From: Hahnella aquatica
Lineage (GTDB): Bacteria > Pseudomonadota > Gammaproteobacteria > Burkholderiales > Burkholderiaceae_A
Direction: 5' to 3'
DNA length: 64,000 nt
NCBI GenBank assembly: GCA_965194505.1
Contig: OZ239144.1
Location: 248,001 to 312,000, forward strand
A program made the position numbers and the translations under genes. Below are positions 1-8,953 of this stretch, one piece after another. Within the stretch, counting starts at the first letter, position 1, and each line of letters opens with the position of its first letter. Below the pieces are notes generated by a model. The model searched no databases. It saw only the letters and a list, made by a program, of their open reading frames with translations, and was not told the DNA's origin.

Positions 1-1
1 A

Positions 2-2236
2 CTCTCCAAGCTCATCCCCGTGGTGCAGAACAAGCCGCTCTCACTCAAAGAGGCCATGGAGAAGGAGCCCATCCTCGCCGAGCGCGCCCAGAAGGAAGAC
101 GAGGTGCGCGAACTGCTTGCGGTGGCCTCCCCGCTGGAAGACTTGGTGCGCAACGTGGGCATGCACGCCGGGGGCGTGCTGATTGCGCCCGGCCAGCTCA
201 CAGACTTCTGCCCGCTCTACCAGGCGCCCGGCTCCAAGGGCGATGAGGGCGTGGTGAGCATGTACGACAAGGATGACGTCGAGGCCGCGGGCCTGGTGAA
301 GTTTGACTTCCTGGGCTTGAAGAACTTGACGGTCATTCAGATGGCCGTGGACACCATCAACGCCGCCCGTAATAAAGCCGGCGAAGCGCCGCTCAAGCTG
401 CAAGACTTGAACAGCTTTGATGACCCTGCCGCCTACCAGGTGCTCAAAGATGCCAACACCACGGGCATCTTCCAGGTGGAATCTGCGGGCATGCGGCGCT
501 ACCTGTTGAAGCTGCAGCCCGATCAGTTCGAGGACATCATCGCCATGTTGGCCCTCTACCGCCCGGGTCCGCTCAACTCCGGCATGGTGGACGACTTCAT
601 CGTTCGCAAGCGTGGCCAGCAGAAGATTGATTACTTCCACTCAGACCTGCAGGAGTGCCTGGCCCCCACCTATGGGGTGATCGTCTACCAAGAACAGGTC
701 ATGCAGATTGCGCAGATCATCGCGGGCTACTCGCTGGGCGGTGCGGACCTCCTGCGCCGGGCCATGGGCAAGAAGAAGCCCGAGGAAATGGCCCAGCAGC
801 GCAGCATCTTTTTGGAGGGCGCGCGTGCGAAGGGCCACAGCGAGCCGCTTGCCATCCAACTCTTTGACCTCATGGAGAAGTTTGCCGAGTACGGCTTTAA
901 CAAGAGCCACACGGCGGCCTACGCCGTCATCACCTACCAAACGGCCTGGTTGAAAGCCCATTACCCGGCCGAGTTCATGGCCGCCACCCTGAGTGCGGAC
1001 TTGGATGACACCGACAAGGTGGCCTTTCTCGTGCAGGACGCCAAGGCCAATGGCATTTCAGTGTTGCCGCCCGACATCAATGCCTCGGGTTACCGGTTCG
1101 AGCCGGAGGGTGCGGCCGCGCAGACCACCCGCTCCGCGAAGGCGGACCAGCCACAGGCCTCTCAATCCGCCCAGGCCATTCGGTATGGCTTGGGCGCCAT
1201 TCGAGGGGTGGGCGAGGCTGCTGTGATGAACATTCTGGCCTCGCGGGCCGAGGGCGGCGCATCCCAAGACTCACCTTACAAAGACCTCTTTGACTTCGTG
1301 CGCCGAGTGGACCGCCGCATTGTGAACAAGCGAGCCATGGAAGCCCTGGTGAAGGCCGGTGCTTTCGATGGCCTGCACCCGCAGGGCAGGGTGGGCCGCG
1401 CCCAACTGGTGGCGGCCATTGGGCTGGCTGTGCAGGCGGCGGATGATGCCGAGGCGCATGCCGACCAGGCAGGCCTCTTTGGTGAGGTGGGCGCAGACGC
1501 CGAGGGTGCGCTGGAACTGCCCCCCGCCGCGCCGTATTCGGAGCGCCAGGCGCTGCTCGAGGAGAAGTTGGCCTTGGGTTATTGCTTCTCGGGCAGCCTA
1601 TTCGATGACGTGGCCCAGGAGGTTCGACGGTTTGCACCCACGGTCTTGGCTGCCGCCATGCCCAGCCGCGAGCCCGTGTGGCTCGCTGGCGTAGTGGTGG
1701 ACAGCCGCGCCCAGATGACCCGCCGCGGCATGATGCGTGTGGTGGAACTCGATGACGGCTCGGGCCGCATGGAGGTCACCGTTTTCAATGAACTCTATGA
1801 ATCTCGCCGCTCGGTGCTGAAGGTGGATGAGCCGTTAATCGTGAGCGCCAAGGTGGACCACGACGAATACTCCGGAAGCCTGCGGGGCAGCGCCGTGGAG
1901 ATTCTCACGCTGGCCGAGGCGCGGCTTCGCTACGCCAAGGGGGTGCGGCTGACCATTGCAGCAAATAGCAGTGCAGAGGTGCCGGCCCTCATTGCTCGGC
2001 TGCAGGCGGGGCTGGGTGATGGCGGGGGGCAGGGGCATACCGCCGCCTCCCCGAAGGCGGCCTCCAATACGAATCCTCCGGCCGGCTGCCCCATCTACCT
2101 GAGCGTTCAGATGGCCGGCCAGCGCTGCGAGGTGCGCCTGGGCGATGCCTGGCGGCTGAACCCAGAGCCCCAAGGGTTGGAGCGGCTGCGCAGCCAACTT
2201 GAGAATGCAGATTTGGAGGTGATGTATGGAAACTAA
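2..2236 (+). CDS. dnaE: DNA polymerase III alpha subunit, C-terminal part (5' end outside window)
   Basis: Catalytic subunit of the replicative polymerase. The frame is open from base 2, so the N-terminal PHP domain and the first part of the palm lie outside the window; about 744 of the usual roughly 1150 residues are present. Visible family landmarks are the YRPGPL segment, the fingers region with GVIVYQEQVMQIA and LLRRAMGKKK, FNKSHTAAYA, a helix-hairpin-helix-like GLGAIRGVG, and a C-terminal OB fold with VVELDDGSGRMEV. A low-complexity AAAQTTRSAKADQ stretch precedes the hairpin. The stop overlaps the start of the next gene by 11 bases. Composition is that of the GC-rich core genome. Identification is secure. 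Confidence 0.97.
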   Translation, partial: LSKLIPVVQNKPLSLKEAMEKEPILAERAQKEDEVRELLAVASPLEDLVRNVGMHAGGVLIAPGQLTDFCPLYQAPGSKGDEGVVSMYDKDDVEAAGLVKFDFLGLKNLTVIQMAVDTINAARNKAGEAPLKLQDLNSFDDPAAYQVLKDANTTGIFQVESAGMRRYLLKLQPDQFEDIIAMLALYRPGPLNSGMVDDFIVRKRGQQKIDYFHSDLQECLAPTYGVIVYQEQVMQIAQIIAGYSLGGADLLRRAMGKKKPEEMAQQRSIFLEGARAKGHSEPLAIQLFDLMEKFAEYGFNKSHTAAYAVITYQTAWLKAHYPAEFMAATLSADLDDTDKVAFLVQDAKANGISVLPPDINASGYRFEPEGAAAQTTRSAKADQPQASQSAQAIRYGLGAIRGVGEAAVMNILASRAEGGASQDSPYKDLFDFVRRVDRRIVNKRAMEALVKAGAFDGLHPQGRVGRAQLVAAIGLAVQAADDAEAHADQAGLFGEVGADAEGALELPPAAPYSERQALLEEKLALGYCFSGSLFDDVAQEVRRFAPTVLAAAMPSREPVWLAGVVVDSRAQMTRRGMMRVVELDDGSGRMEVTVFNELYESRRSVLKVDEPLIVSAKVDHDEYSGSLRGSAVEILTLAEARLRYAKGVRLTIAANSSAEVPALIARLQAGLGDGGGQGHTAASPKAASNTNPPAGCPIYLSVQMAGQRCEVRLGDAWRLNPEPQGLERLRSQLENADLEVMYGN

Positions 2237-2732
2237 TTTTTGGTATGTGGCCCAGACCAAGCCCCGGCAGGAGGATATTGCGCTGGTGAACCTGGAGCGC
2301 CAGGGTTTTGTGGTGAACCTACCCAGAATTCCGCGCATCAAGCCTTCACCTCGGCTGCCGGACACCGAAGTACTATTCCCCGGCTATATTTTCTTTGCAC
2401 CCCATGCCGTCACCCAGTCCATCTCGCCCGTTCGCAGCACCACCGGGGTGTCTCGCCTGGTGAAGTTTGGCCAAGAGGCCGCCACGCTCTCGGCGAATGT
2501 GTTGGACCAGATTTTGTCCTTCATTGATGACCGCCGCGCAGCGCCCGGAGGCCTGGCAGCCCATGTGAACCGTCTGAAGAATGGCGCAACCGTTCAAATC
2601 ACCCAGGGGCCTTTTGCGGGGCTCGAGGGGCTGGTGTCTTGCGTGGCCACAGACCGGGTGATGGTGTTGCTCGAAATTATGGGCAAGACCCAAAACTTGG
2701 CCTTCGAGCCTAAGTTGGTGGAGGCGGTCTAA
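2226..2732 (+). CDS. rfaH: RfaH-like NusG paralog, transcription antiterminator
   Basis: Specialised NusG paralog expected to bind RNA polymerase paused at an ops site and suppress termination in long surface-polysaccharide operons. The 168 residues match RfaH in length (about 162). The N-terminal NGN domain opens with WYVAQTKPRQE and contains LFPGYIFF; the C-terminal KOW-like part contains GATVQITQGPFAGLEG. It starts inside the end of dnaE, so translation may be coupled, and it sits at the left edge of the polysaccharide locus. An exact ops 12-mer lies downstream at 5031-5042, which favours an RfaH role over general NusG, whose gene normally sits with secE and the ribosomal protein genes. 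Whether it folds like RfaH cannot be seen here. Confidence 0.85.
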   Translation: METNFWYVAQTKPRQEDIALVNLERQGFVVNLPRIPRIKPSPRLPDTEVLFPGYIFFAPHAVTQSISPVRSTTGVSRLVKFGQEAATLSANVLDQILSFIDDRRAAPGGLAAHVNRLKNGATVQITQGPFAGLEGLVSCVATDRVMVLLEIMGKTQNLAFEPKLVEAV

Positions 2733-2813
2733 GTGGGCCTAGGGGGCTTCGGTGCCTTCGGTGGCTTGGGCCCTACGAGCAACCCTTTCGGGCCGGTTTA
2801 TTGCTGCGTTGCC

Positions 2814-2819
2814 TATAAT
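2814..2819 (+). promoter_or_regulatory. Candidate -10 element before the WbpM-like gene
   Basis: A perfect TATAAT lies seven bases before the ATG at 2826. No good -35 is visible 16-18 bases upstream. If it is used, transcription would begin at or next to the ATG, giving a nearly leaderless mRNA for that start, or a leader of about 54 bases for the alternative GTG at 2880. Confidence 0.4.
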
Positions 2820-2825
2820 CTCTGA

Positions 2826-4883
2826 ATGAATCCGCAGTCTGACTCGAAGGCAGTGGCGGCCCCGCAGGATAAGCCCTCTGTGGGCCTCTTGACCGTCCAT
2901 TTGTTGGGCCTGCCGCGCACAGCGAAGCAGGCGCTTGCAGTGCTACTAGACATTGCACTTTGTGTGCTGGCCCTCTGGGCTGCCTTCGCACTTCGGCTGG
3001 AAACCCTCTTCCCCCCCGCGCAGGCCATGCCCTTAGCGGCGGCGATTGGCGTGGCTGTGGCCATTCCTATTTTTGTGCTTTTGGGTTTGTACCGGGCGGT
3101 GTTTCGTTACTCGGGTGCCCGGGCACTCATCAGTATCACCAAGGCGGTGGCCGCCTTCGGCCTGCTCTTTTTCTTAGTGTTCACGGTGGTGGGCTTACAG
3201 GGTGTGCCGAGGTCTGTTGGCATTCTGCAACCCATCATTTTCCTTCTGTTGGTGGGCGCAAGCCGCTGGTTGGTTCGGCTCTGGCTTGGTGGGCGCATTG
3301 CCCAGTCGCCCGACAAGTCTGAATGGCCCAATGTGCTCATTTATGGCGCGGGTGAGGCTGGCCGGCAGTTGGCTGCGGGCCTCGCCAACGCCCGCGGTTG
3401 GAACCTAGTGGGGTTTCTGGACGGCGACCGAAACCTCTGGGGTGGCAGCATTGACGGCCACCGAGTGTACGACCCGGCTACGGTTCGGGCGGTGGTGGAG
3501 CGAAAGTCGGTGAGTGAGCTTTGGCTGGCCATGCCGGCCATGACCGCTGCCCGCCGCAGAGAGCTCATTGAATCCATTCGCAGCATTCCGGTGCATGTGC
3601 GCAGCCTCCCCACCATCACAGATTTGGCCAGCGGCCGGGTGAAGTTGAGCGATATCCAGGAACTGGATGTGAACGACCTGTTGGGCCGAGACCCTGTGGA
3701 GCCCCATGGTTTGCTGTTGAACCGCAGCGTGCGCGGCAAGACTGTTTTGGTCACGGGAGCCGGCGGGAGCATTGGTTCAGAGTTGTGCAGGCAGATTGTG
3801 GCGCTGGAACCCGCCCGACTAATTCTGGTGGATAACTCCGAGCACGCTTTGTATTCCATTCACCGAGAGTTGCTTGGAACCCTGCAGCGCAAGCAGCGAT
3901 CTGAGGACGTGGACGTGGACGTTGACCTGGACGTTGCGTTTGCTGACAAGCTCATCCCCATACTTGCCTCTGTAACGGACGAAAACGCGATGGGCAAGGT
4001 CTTCGGCCATTTCAGCCCCCAAACGGTCTTTCATGCGGCGGCCTATAAGCATGTGCCCATGGTGGAGCGGAACATCGCCGCTGCCGTTTGGAACAACGCT
4101 TGGGGTACTAATGTTTGTGCGCAGCAGGCCTTGGCCTTCGGCACCGAGACCTTTATGTTGGTAAGCACCGACAAAGCCGTTCGCCCAACGAATGTCATGG
4201 GTGCCACCAAGCGGGTGGCTGAACTCGTCGTTCAAGCCATGGCAGCCAGTTTGAATCGCTCAAGCCGCTCTTTTGCGGCAGTGCGGTTTGGCAATGTGCT
4301 GGGGTCCTCCGGTTCTGTGGTGCCGCTGTTTCGAGAGCAGATTGCCAATGGCGGGCCCGTTACCCTTACGCACGCAGAGGTCACCCGATATTTCATGACC
4401 ATTCCCGAGGCCGCGCAGTTGGTGCTGCAGGCCGCCGGAATGGCCAAGGGGGGTGAGGTGTTCGTATTGGACATGGGCAAGCCGGTAAAGATCTACGATT
4501 TGGCCCGCCGAATGATTGAGTTTTCGGGGCAAACGGTTCGGGACGAATTGAACCCTCGGGGTACTGTTGAGATTCGTGTGACGGGGCTGCGCCCCGGCGA
4601 GAAGTTGTATGAGGAGTTGTTGATTGGCGGTGACCCGGAGGCCACGGCGCATCCCAAGATATTGAAGGCTCGGGAGAACTCGATGAAACGGGATGCGCTG
4701 GAGGCGAAGCTATTGGTGCTTCAGGGCCTGATAGAGAGCAATCACTCGGTGGGCATTCGCCAACTATTGGCTCAATTGGTGCCTGAATATTCCCCCGCGA
4801 ATGACACCGTGGATTGGGGCGCCGGGGGAACGACTCCCGCACCGGTAACGAGGCGCGAATTCGGGTCATCACTTCCTGGGTAG
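2826..4883 (+). CDS. wbpM: Membrane-bound UDP-HexNAc 4,6-dehydratase (WbpM/PglF/CapD family)
   Basis: Inner-membrane nucleotide-sugar dehydratase. Family members convert UDP-GlcNAc to the 4-keto-6-deoxy sugar, the first step to diacetylbacillosamine or QuiNAc-type sugars. The 685 residues show about four N-terminal membrane helices (residues 35-150), a first Rossmann domain (GAGEAGRQL near 175), and a second SDR domain with TGAGGSIGSEL near 310 and the family STDKAVRPTN motif near 447, where Met replaces the usual catalytic Tyr region. ATG 2826 is used; GTG 2880, preceded by AGGA, would start nearer the usual family N-terminus. A run of alternating Val-Asp codons (residues 361-370) is an unusual insertion. 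Matching PglC/D/E-like genes are at 43.0-45.7 kb. The substrate is inferred. Confidence 0.9.
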   Translation: MNPQSDSKAVAAPQDKPSVGLLTVHLLGLPRTAKQALAVLLDIALCVLALWAAFALRLETLFPPAQAMPLAAAIGVAVAIPIFVLLGLYRAVFRYSGARALISITKAVAAFGLLFFLVFTVVGLQGVPRSVGILQPIIFLLLVGASRWLVRLWLGGRIAQSPDKSEWPNVLIYGAGEAGRQLAAGLANARGWNLVGFLDGDRNLWGGSIDGHRVYDPATVRAVVERKSVSELWLAMPAMTAARRRELIESIRSIPVHVRSLPTITDLASGRVKLSDIQELDVNDLLGRDPVEPHGLLLNRSVRGKTVLVTGAGGSIGSELCRQIVALEPARLILVDNSEHALYSIHRELLGTLQRKQRSEDVDVDVDLDVAFADKLIPILASVTDENAMGKVFGHFSPQTVFHAAAYKHVPMVERNIAAAVWNNAWGTNVCAQQALAFGTETFMLVSTDKAVRPTNVMGATKRVAELVVQAMAASLNRSSRSFAAVRFGNVLGSSGSVVPLFREQIANGGPVTLTHAEVTRYFMTIPEAAQLVLQAAGMAKGGEVFVLDMGKPVKIYDLARRMIEFSGQTVRDELNPRGTVEIRVTGLRPGEKLYEELLIGGDPEATAHPKILKARENSMKRDALEAKLLVLQGLIESNHSVGIRQLLAQLVPEYSPANDTVDWGAGGTTPAPVTRREFGSSLPG

Positions 4884-4901
4884 TCGACTCCGTTTAGACG
4901 C

Positions 4902-4907
4902 TATACT
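4902..4907 (+). promoter_or_regulatory. Candidate -10 of the EPS operon promoter
   Basis: TATACT lies in the AT-richer gap after the dehydratase gene; no convincing -35 is seen. Transcription from here would give a leader of about 160 bases containing the ops site at 5031-5042 before the MarR-type gene. Confidence 0.35.
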
Positions 4908-5030
4908 CGTTCAAACCTGAACACTGCGATCCTCTCGAACAAAAGTTGGGTGGTAAGTGTCCGGAAAGGGTCCTGCTCTCGCGGGAACCAAATTGCCCCA
5001 GGAATTCGAGTCGCAGAGCCCGAAAGCCTC

Positions 5031-5042
5031 GGCGGTAGCGTG
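5031..5042 (+). promoter_or_regulatory. ops element (RfaH recruitment/pause site)
   Basis: GGCGGTAGCGTG matches the Escherichia coli ops 12-mer at every base, on the coding strand, 31 bases before the preferred start of the MarR-type gene and in the predicted leader of the marR-fcl-gmd operon. A given 12-mer is expected about 0.008 times on both strands of 64 kb. With an rfaH-like gene 2.3 kb upstream, it is a strong candidate for the loading site. I noticed no second exact copy in the window. Confidence 0.75.
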
Positions 5043-5073
5043 TCAAAAGTATGCCAAAACCGTCAAAGCTCCC

Positions 5074-5427
5074 ATGATTCGCTCTAATGCAATCAGCGAA
5101 GACACTCGATTTAGAGTGCTTCGGCTGCTCGAAGAAAATCCGCATGCCTCTCAGCGGGAGATCGCCGCCTCGCTCGGGTTGAGCTTGGGCGGGGTGAATT
5201 ACTGCCTGAAGGCTTTGGTTGGCAAAGGGCTTCTGAAGATCGACAACTTCCGCCAAAGCGGAAACAAGCTTGGGTACCTTTACTTGCTCACCACCGCGGG
5301 GATCGCAGAAAAGTCACACCTTACTGAGAGATTTTTGCGAAGAAAAATGGCTGAGTACGAGGCGTTGCGTGAAGAGATTGAGGCCGTAAGGTCAAGCATT
5401 AAGAGTGCAAACAACCCAAACACTTAA
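5074..5427 (+). CDS. MarR-family EPS-associated transcriptional regulator
   Basis: Small winged-helix regulator typical of exopolysaccharide loci. The frame is open from 4957, but ATG 5074 (MIRSNAISEDTRF) is preferred: it gives the usual length of about 115 residues, and the upstream part would read through the ops leader. The helix-turn-helix is ASQREIAASLGLSLGGVNY, followed by a wing (GLLKIDNFRQSGNKLGYLYLLT) and a C-terminal coiled helix rich in Glu, Arg and Lys. It overlaps fcl by 23 bases, so it is co-transcribed with the sugar genes and may regulate the locus. Target unknown. Confidence 0.85.
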   Translation: MIRSNAISEDTRFRVLRLLEENPHASQREIAASLGLSLGGVNYCLKALVGKGLLKIDNFRQSGNKLGYLYLLTTAGIAEKSHLTERFLRRKMAEYEALREEIEAVRSSIKSANNPNT

Positions 5428-6409
5428 GATTTACGTTGCTGGCCACAGGGGAATGGTGGGCTCTGCCATTGTTCGGCAGCTGCTTGCGCAAGGGTACCCG
5501 CCCGAAAGAGTAATCACCCGCAGTCGAGCGGAGCTAGACCTTACGAACCAGGCGGACACCAACCATTTTTTTGAATCCGAGAGACCAGAACAGGTTTATC
5601 TGGCTGCCGCCAAGGTGGGCGGCATTCATGCCAACAACACCTACCCGGCCGACTTCATCTACAGCAACCTAATGGTTCAGTCCAATGTGATTGAAGCCGC
5701 CTTTAAGAATGGCGTGAAGAACTTGTTGTTTCTTGGATCGAGCTGCATCTACCCGCGCCTAGCCCCCCAGCCCATGGCGGAAGACGTACTTTTAAGCGGC
5801 CCACTTGAGCCCACTAACGAGCCATACGCCATTGCAAAAATAGCCGGCATTAAGCTGTGTGAGAGTTACAACCGCCAGTATGGACAGAGCCATGGCGTCG
5901 ATTACCGCAGTGTGATGCCCACCAACTTGTATGGCCCGGGTGACAACTATCACCCGGAGGATTCGCATGTGATCCCGGGGCTTATCCGCCGCTTTCATGA
6001 AGCAAAACACAAGGACTTGCCGAAGATTGCCATATGGGGCAGCGGCACCCCCAGGCGGGAGTTTCTATTTGTGGATGACATGGCGGCCGCCTGCGTGCAT
6101 GTCATGAACCTACCGAAGACCGTCTATGCCCAGCACACCCGACCGATGCTGAGTCACATTAATGTTGGGTCTGGGGTGGATATCAGCATCAAAGAACTGG
6201 CCGAGTTGATCGCCCGCGTTGTGGGTTACCAGGGTGAAATCACCTTAGATGCCACTAAACCGGATGGTGCCCCAAAAAAACTGATGGATAGCTCAAAAAT
6301 CAACGCTTTGGGATGGCGGCCAAAGATCAGCTTCGAAGAGGGCCTCAAAGCCGCCTACGCAGACTTCTTACAAAACGAAGCTTTAAGCGCCGCGACGCTT
6401 AACCAATGA
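5405..6409 (+). CDS. fcl: GDP-L-fucose synthase
   Basis: Bifunctional 3,5-epimerase/4-reductase making GDP-L-fucose from GDP-4-keto-6-deoxymannose with NADPH. The 334-residue SDR protein has the N-terminal GHRGMVGSAIV nucleotide-binding loop, GSSCIYP, and the YAIAK catalytic Tyr-Lys pair. It starts at GTG 5405 inside the regulator gene, and its end overlaps gmd by four bases (ATGA), so the three genes look translationally coupled. With gmd it supplies the donor for the GT11-like transferase at 26.6 kb. The order fcl-gmd is reversed from the common gmd-fcl order. Confidence 0.95.
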   Translation: MQTTQTLKIYVAGHRGMVGSAIVRQLLAQGYPPERVITRSRAELDLTNQADTNHFFESERPEQVYLAAAKVGGIHANNTYPADFIYSNLMVQSNVIEAAFKNGVKNLLFLGSSCIYPRLAPQPMAEDVLLSGPLEPTNEPYAIAKIAGIKLCESYNRQYGQSHGVDYRSVMPTNLYGPGDNYHPEDSHVIPGLIRRFHEAKHKDLPKIAIWGSGTPRREFLFVDDMAAACVHVMNLPKTVYAQHTRPMLSHINVGSGVDISIKELAELIARVVGYQGEITLDATKPDGAPKKLMDSSKINALGWRPKISFEEGLKAAYADFLQNEALSAATLNQ

Positions 6410-7530
6410 CCCAACCCAAAGTTGCCCTCATCACCGGCATCACCGGCCAAGACGGCTCGTACCTCGCCGAGCTGCTGCTCGAAAAAGGCTACATCGTGCA
6501 CGGCATCAAGCGCCGGGCGAGCCTTTTTAACACCCAGCGCGTCGACCACCTCTACCAAGACCCACACATTCAAAACGCCAACTTCAGCCTGCACTACGGC
6601 GACCTTTCCGACACCAGCAACCTGGTGCGCATTGTGCAAGAAACCCAGCCCGACGAGATCTACAACCTGGGCGCGCAAAGCCACGTTGCCGTGAGCTTCG
6701 AGAGCCCGGAATACACCGCCGACGTAGACGCCCTGGGCACCCTGCGCCTGCTCGAGGCCATTCGCATTCTGGGCCTGCAGCACAAAACCCGGTTCTATCA
6801 GGCCAGCACTAGCGAGCTCTACGGCCTGGTGCAAGAAACCCCCCAAAAAGAAACCACGCCCTTCTACCCCCGCAGCCCCTATGCCGTGGCCAAGCTCTAC
6901 GCCTACTGGATCGTGGTGAACTACCGCGAGGCCCACGGCATGTATGCCTGTAATGGCATTTTGTTCAACCACGAAAGCCCCCGCCGCGGCGAAACCTTCG
7001 TTACTCGCAAGATTACTCGGGGGATAGCTAACTTAGCCCAGGGGCTAGAGGACTGCCTGTACATGGGCAACCTAGATGCCCTGCGCGACTGGGGTCATGC
7101 CAAAGACTATGTGCGGATGCAGTGGCTGATGCTGCAGCAAGACCAGGCCGAAGACTATGTGATAGCTACCGGCCAACAGTTCAGTGTGCGACGGTTTTTG
7201 ACCTGGAGTGCTGAGGCGCTGGGCATTACGCTGCGGTTTGAAGGGCAGGGCATTCATGAGGTTGCGGTGGTGGAAAAGATCACCGGTAGCCAGGCCCCCG
7301 CCTTGCAGCCCGGGCAGACCTTGGTGCGCATCGACCCGCGTTACTTCCGCCCCACGGAGGTCGACACTCTGCTCGGCGACCCCACAAAAGCCCAGCAAAA
7401 GCTGGGCTGGGTCCCCGAGATAACCGCGCACCAGATGTGCCAAGAAATGGTGGCCTCTGACCTCCAAGAGGCCAAACGCCATGCGCTGCTGAAGGCCAAT
7501 GGGTATCAGGTACAGGTGACTATCGAGTGA
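6406..7530 (+). CDS. gmd: GDP-mannose 4,6-dehydratase
   Basis: First step from GDP-mannose to GDP-fucose. The 374-residue protein has TGITGQDGSYLAELLL at the N-terminus, HYGDLSD, the active-site ASTSELYG and the SPYAVAKLYAYW Tyr-Lys pair, and NHESPRRGETFVTRK, all diagnostic for Gmd. It overlaps fcl by ATGA. The codon usage is strongly GC-rich here, like the core genome, so the GDP-fucose genes are not part of the AT-rich insert. Confidence 0.97.
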   Translation: MTQPKVALITGITGQDGSYLAELLLEKGYIVHGIKRRASLFNTQRVDHLYQDPHIQNANFSLHYGDLSDTSNLVRIVQETQPDEIYNLGAQSHVAVSFESPEYTADVDALGTLRLLEAIRILGLQHKTRFYQASTSELYGLVQETPQKETTPFYPRSPYAVAKLYAYWIVVNYREAHGMYACNGILFNHESPRRGETFVTRKITRGIANLAQGLEDCLYMGNLDALRDWGHAKDYVRMQWLMLQQDQAEDYVIATGQQFSVRRFLTWSAEALGITLRFEGQGIHEVAVVEKITGSQAPALQPGQTLVRIDPRYFRPTEVDTLLGDPTKAQQKLGWVPEITAHQMCQEMVASDLQEAKRHALLKANGYQVQVTIE

Positions 7531-7594
7531 TGGTTACAGAGACCATCAATCGCGGCTGCTTCCCCAGCAATAAAGTAAACCGTCACCGAAGATA

Positions 7595-8953
7595 ATGAAC
7601 TTTAGCGATCGCACCATTGCCGTTATTGGGCTGGGCTATGTGGGCTTACCGCTTGCTGTGGAGTTTGGCAAGAAGCGCCCAGTAATTGGCTTTGACATTA
7701 AGGCCGATCGCATAGAGGAGCTGCAGGCGCGGCATGACCATACGCTTGAGGTGTCGCAAGAGGAACTGCGTGAGGCAAAGCACCTAACCTATTCAGCGGA
7801 CGCGTCTTTGCTACGGGGCCCCGCAGGAGCCGAGGCAGACAACGCAGACCAGCCCATGATCTTCATTGTTACTGTGCCCACCCCGGTAGACAAGGCCAAC
7901 CGCCCAGACCTAACCCCGCTCACGAGGGCCAGCGAGACTGTGGGAGGGGTGCTGAAGCCCGGTGATGTCGTGATTTACGAGTCTACGGTCTACCCGGGGT
8001 GCACCGAGGAAGTCTGCGTACCCATCCTAGAGCGCGACTCCGGCTTAAAGTACCTAACAGCAGACGATACCGCCGCTGTGGCCGCCGGCTTCTACTGCGG
8101 CTACTCCCCCGAACGCATGAACCCCGGCGATAAAACCCACCGCCTGACAGACATTAAAAAACTTACCAGCGGGTCGACACCGGAAGTTGCGCGCGCCGTA
8201 GACAACCTCTACCAAGAAATCATCACCGCCGGAACCCACCTGGCAAGCAGCATCAAAGTGGCCGAGGCGGCAAAGGTGATCGAAAACGCCCAACGCGACC
8301 TTAACATCGCGTTTGTGAATGAGCTTAGCGTCATCTTTAACCGCATGGGCATTGACACTACGGAAGTCCTCACCGCTGCCTCCACCAAGTGGAATTTTTT
8401 GCCCTTCAAGCCAGGGCTGGTTGGTGGCCACTGCATCGGTGTAGACCCCTACTATTTAACCCACAAGGCCCAGGAATTGGGCTACCGACCGCAGGTGCTC
8501 CTCTCCGGCCGGGCCATTAACGACAACATGGGGCGCTATGCTGCGCGGAATGTAATACGCCTTATGCTTAAAAACGGCATCAACGTAGCCAGTGCCACCG
8601 TAGGTGTGCTGGGCATCACCTTCAAAGAAAACTGTCCCGATGTGCGTAACAGTAAGGTGAAAGACATCGTTAATGAGCTACAAGATTGGGGGCTCACCGT
8701 CAGGGTCATGGACCCATGGGCCAACGCGCGAGAGGTGCAGCAAGAATGTGGCTTTCAACTCACGTCCATCACGATGCAGACCCAGGTTGATTCACTGATT
8801 ATCGCTGTCGCGCACACCCAGTTCGCGCAAATGACCCCGGACGAACTCAGGAAGCTCTGTGTAGCGAACAGCAAGCCTGTGATTGCGGATTTAAAGGCAT
8901 TGCATGATCGTGGGGAGTTAGAGGCACAGGGATTTGAGGTGTTTCGGCTTTAG
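7595..8953 (+). CDS. tviB: UDP-N-acetylhexosamine 6-dehydrogenase (TviB/WbpA type)
   Basis: NAD-dependent two-step oxidation of UDP-GlcNAc or UDP-GalNAc to the uronic acid. The 452 residues start with the AVIGLGYVGLPLAVEF dinucleotide loop and contain ESTVYPGCTEE and the catalytic GGHCIGVDPYY (Cys about 280), followed by the C-terminal UDP-binding domain. Sequence character is closest to the Vi-antigen TviB/WbpO subgroup; which hexosamine is used cannot be told. It follows gmd after 64 bases and is the last GC-rich gene before the composition drops at about 9 kb. Confidence 0.9.
   Translation: MNFSDRTIAVIGLGYVGLPLAVEFGKKRPVIGFDIKADRIEELQARHDHTLEVSQEELREAKHLTYSADASLLRGPAGAEADNADQPMIFIVTVPTPVDKANRPDLTPLTRASETVGGVLKPGDVVIYESTVYPGCTEEVCVPILERDSGLKYLTADDTAAVAAGFYCGYSPERMNPGDKTHRLTDIKKLTSGSTPEVARAVDNLYQEIITAGTHLASSIKVAEAAKVIENAQRDLNIAFVNELSVIFNRMGIDTTEVLTAASTKWNFLPFKPGLVGGHCIGVDPYYLTHKAQELGYRPQVLLSGRAINDNMGRYAARNVIRLMLKNGINVASATVGVLGITFKENCPDVRNSKVKDIVNELQDWGLTVRVMDPWANAREVQQECGFQLTSITMQTQVDSLIIAVAHTQFAQMTPDELRKLCVANSKPVIADLKALHDRGELEAQGFEVFRL

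Noticed and set aside
3906..3935. CRISPR-like or structural repeat
   Set aside because: Only a few hexamer units within a coding frame; a short coding repeat, not an array.
4957..5073. N-terminal extension of the MarR-type regulator
   Set aside because: The frame is open, but these 39 residues have no family counterpart and would overlap the ops leader; ATG 5074 gives the normal length.
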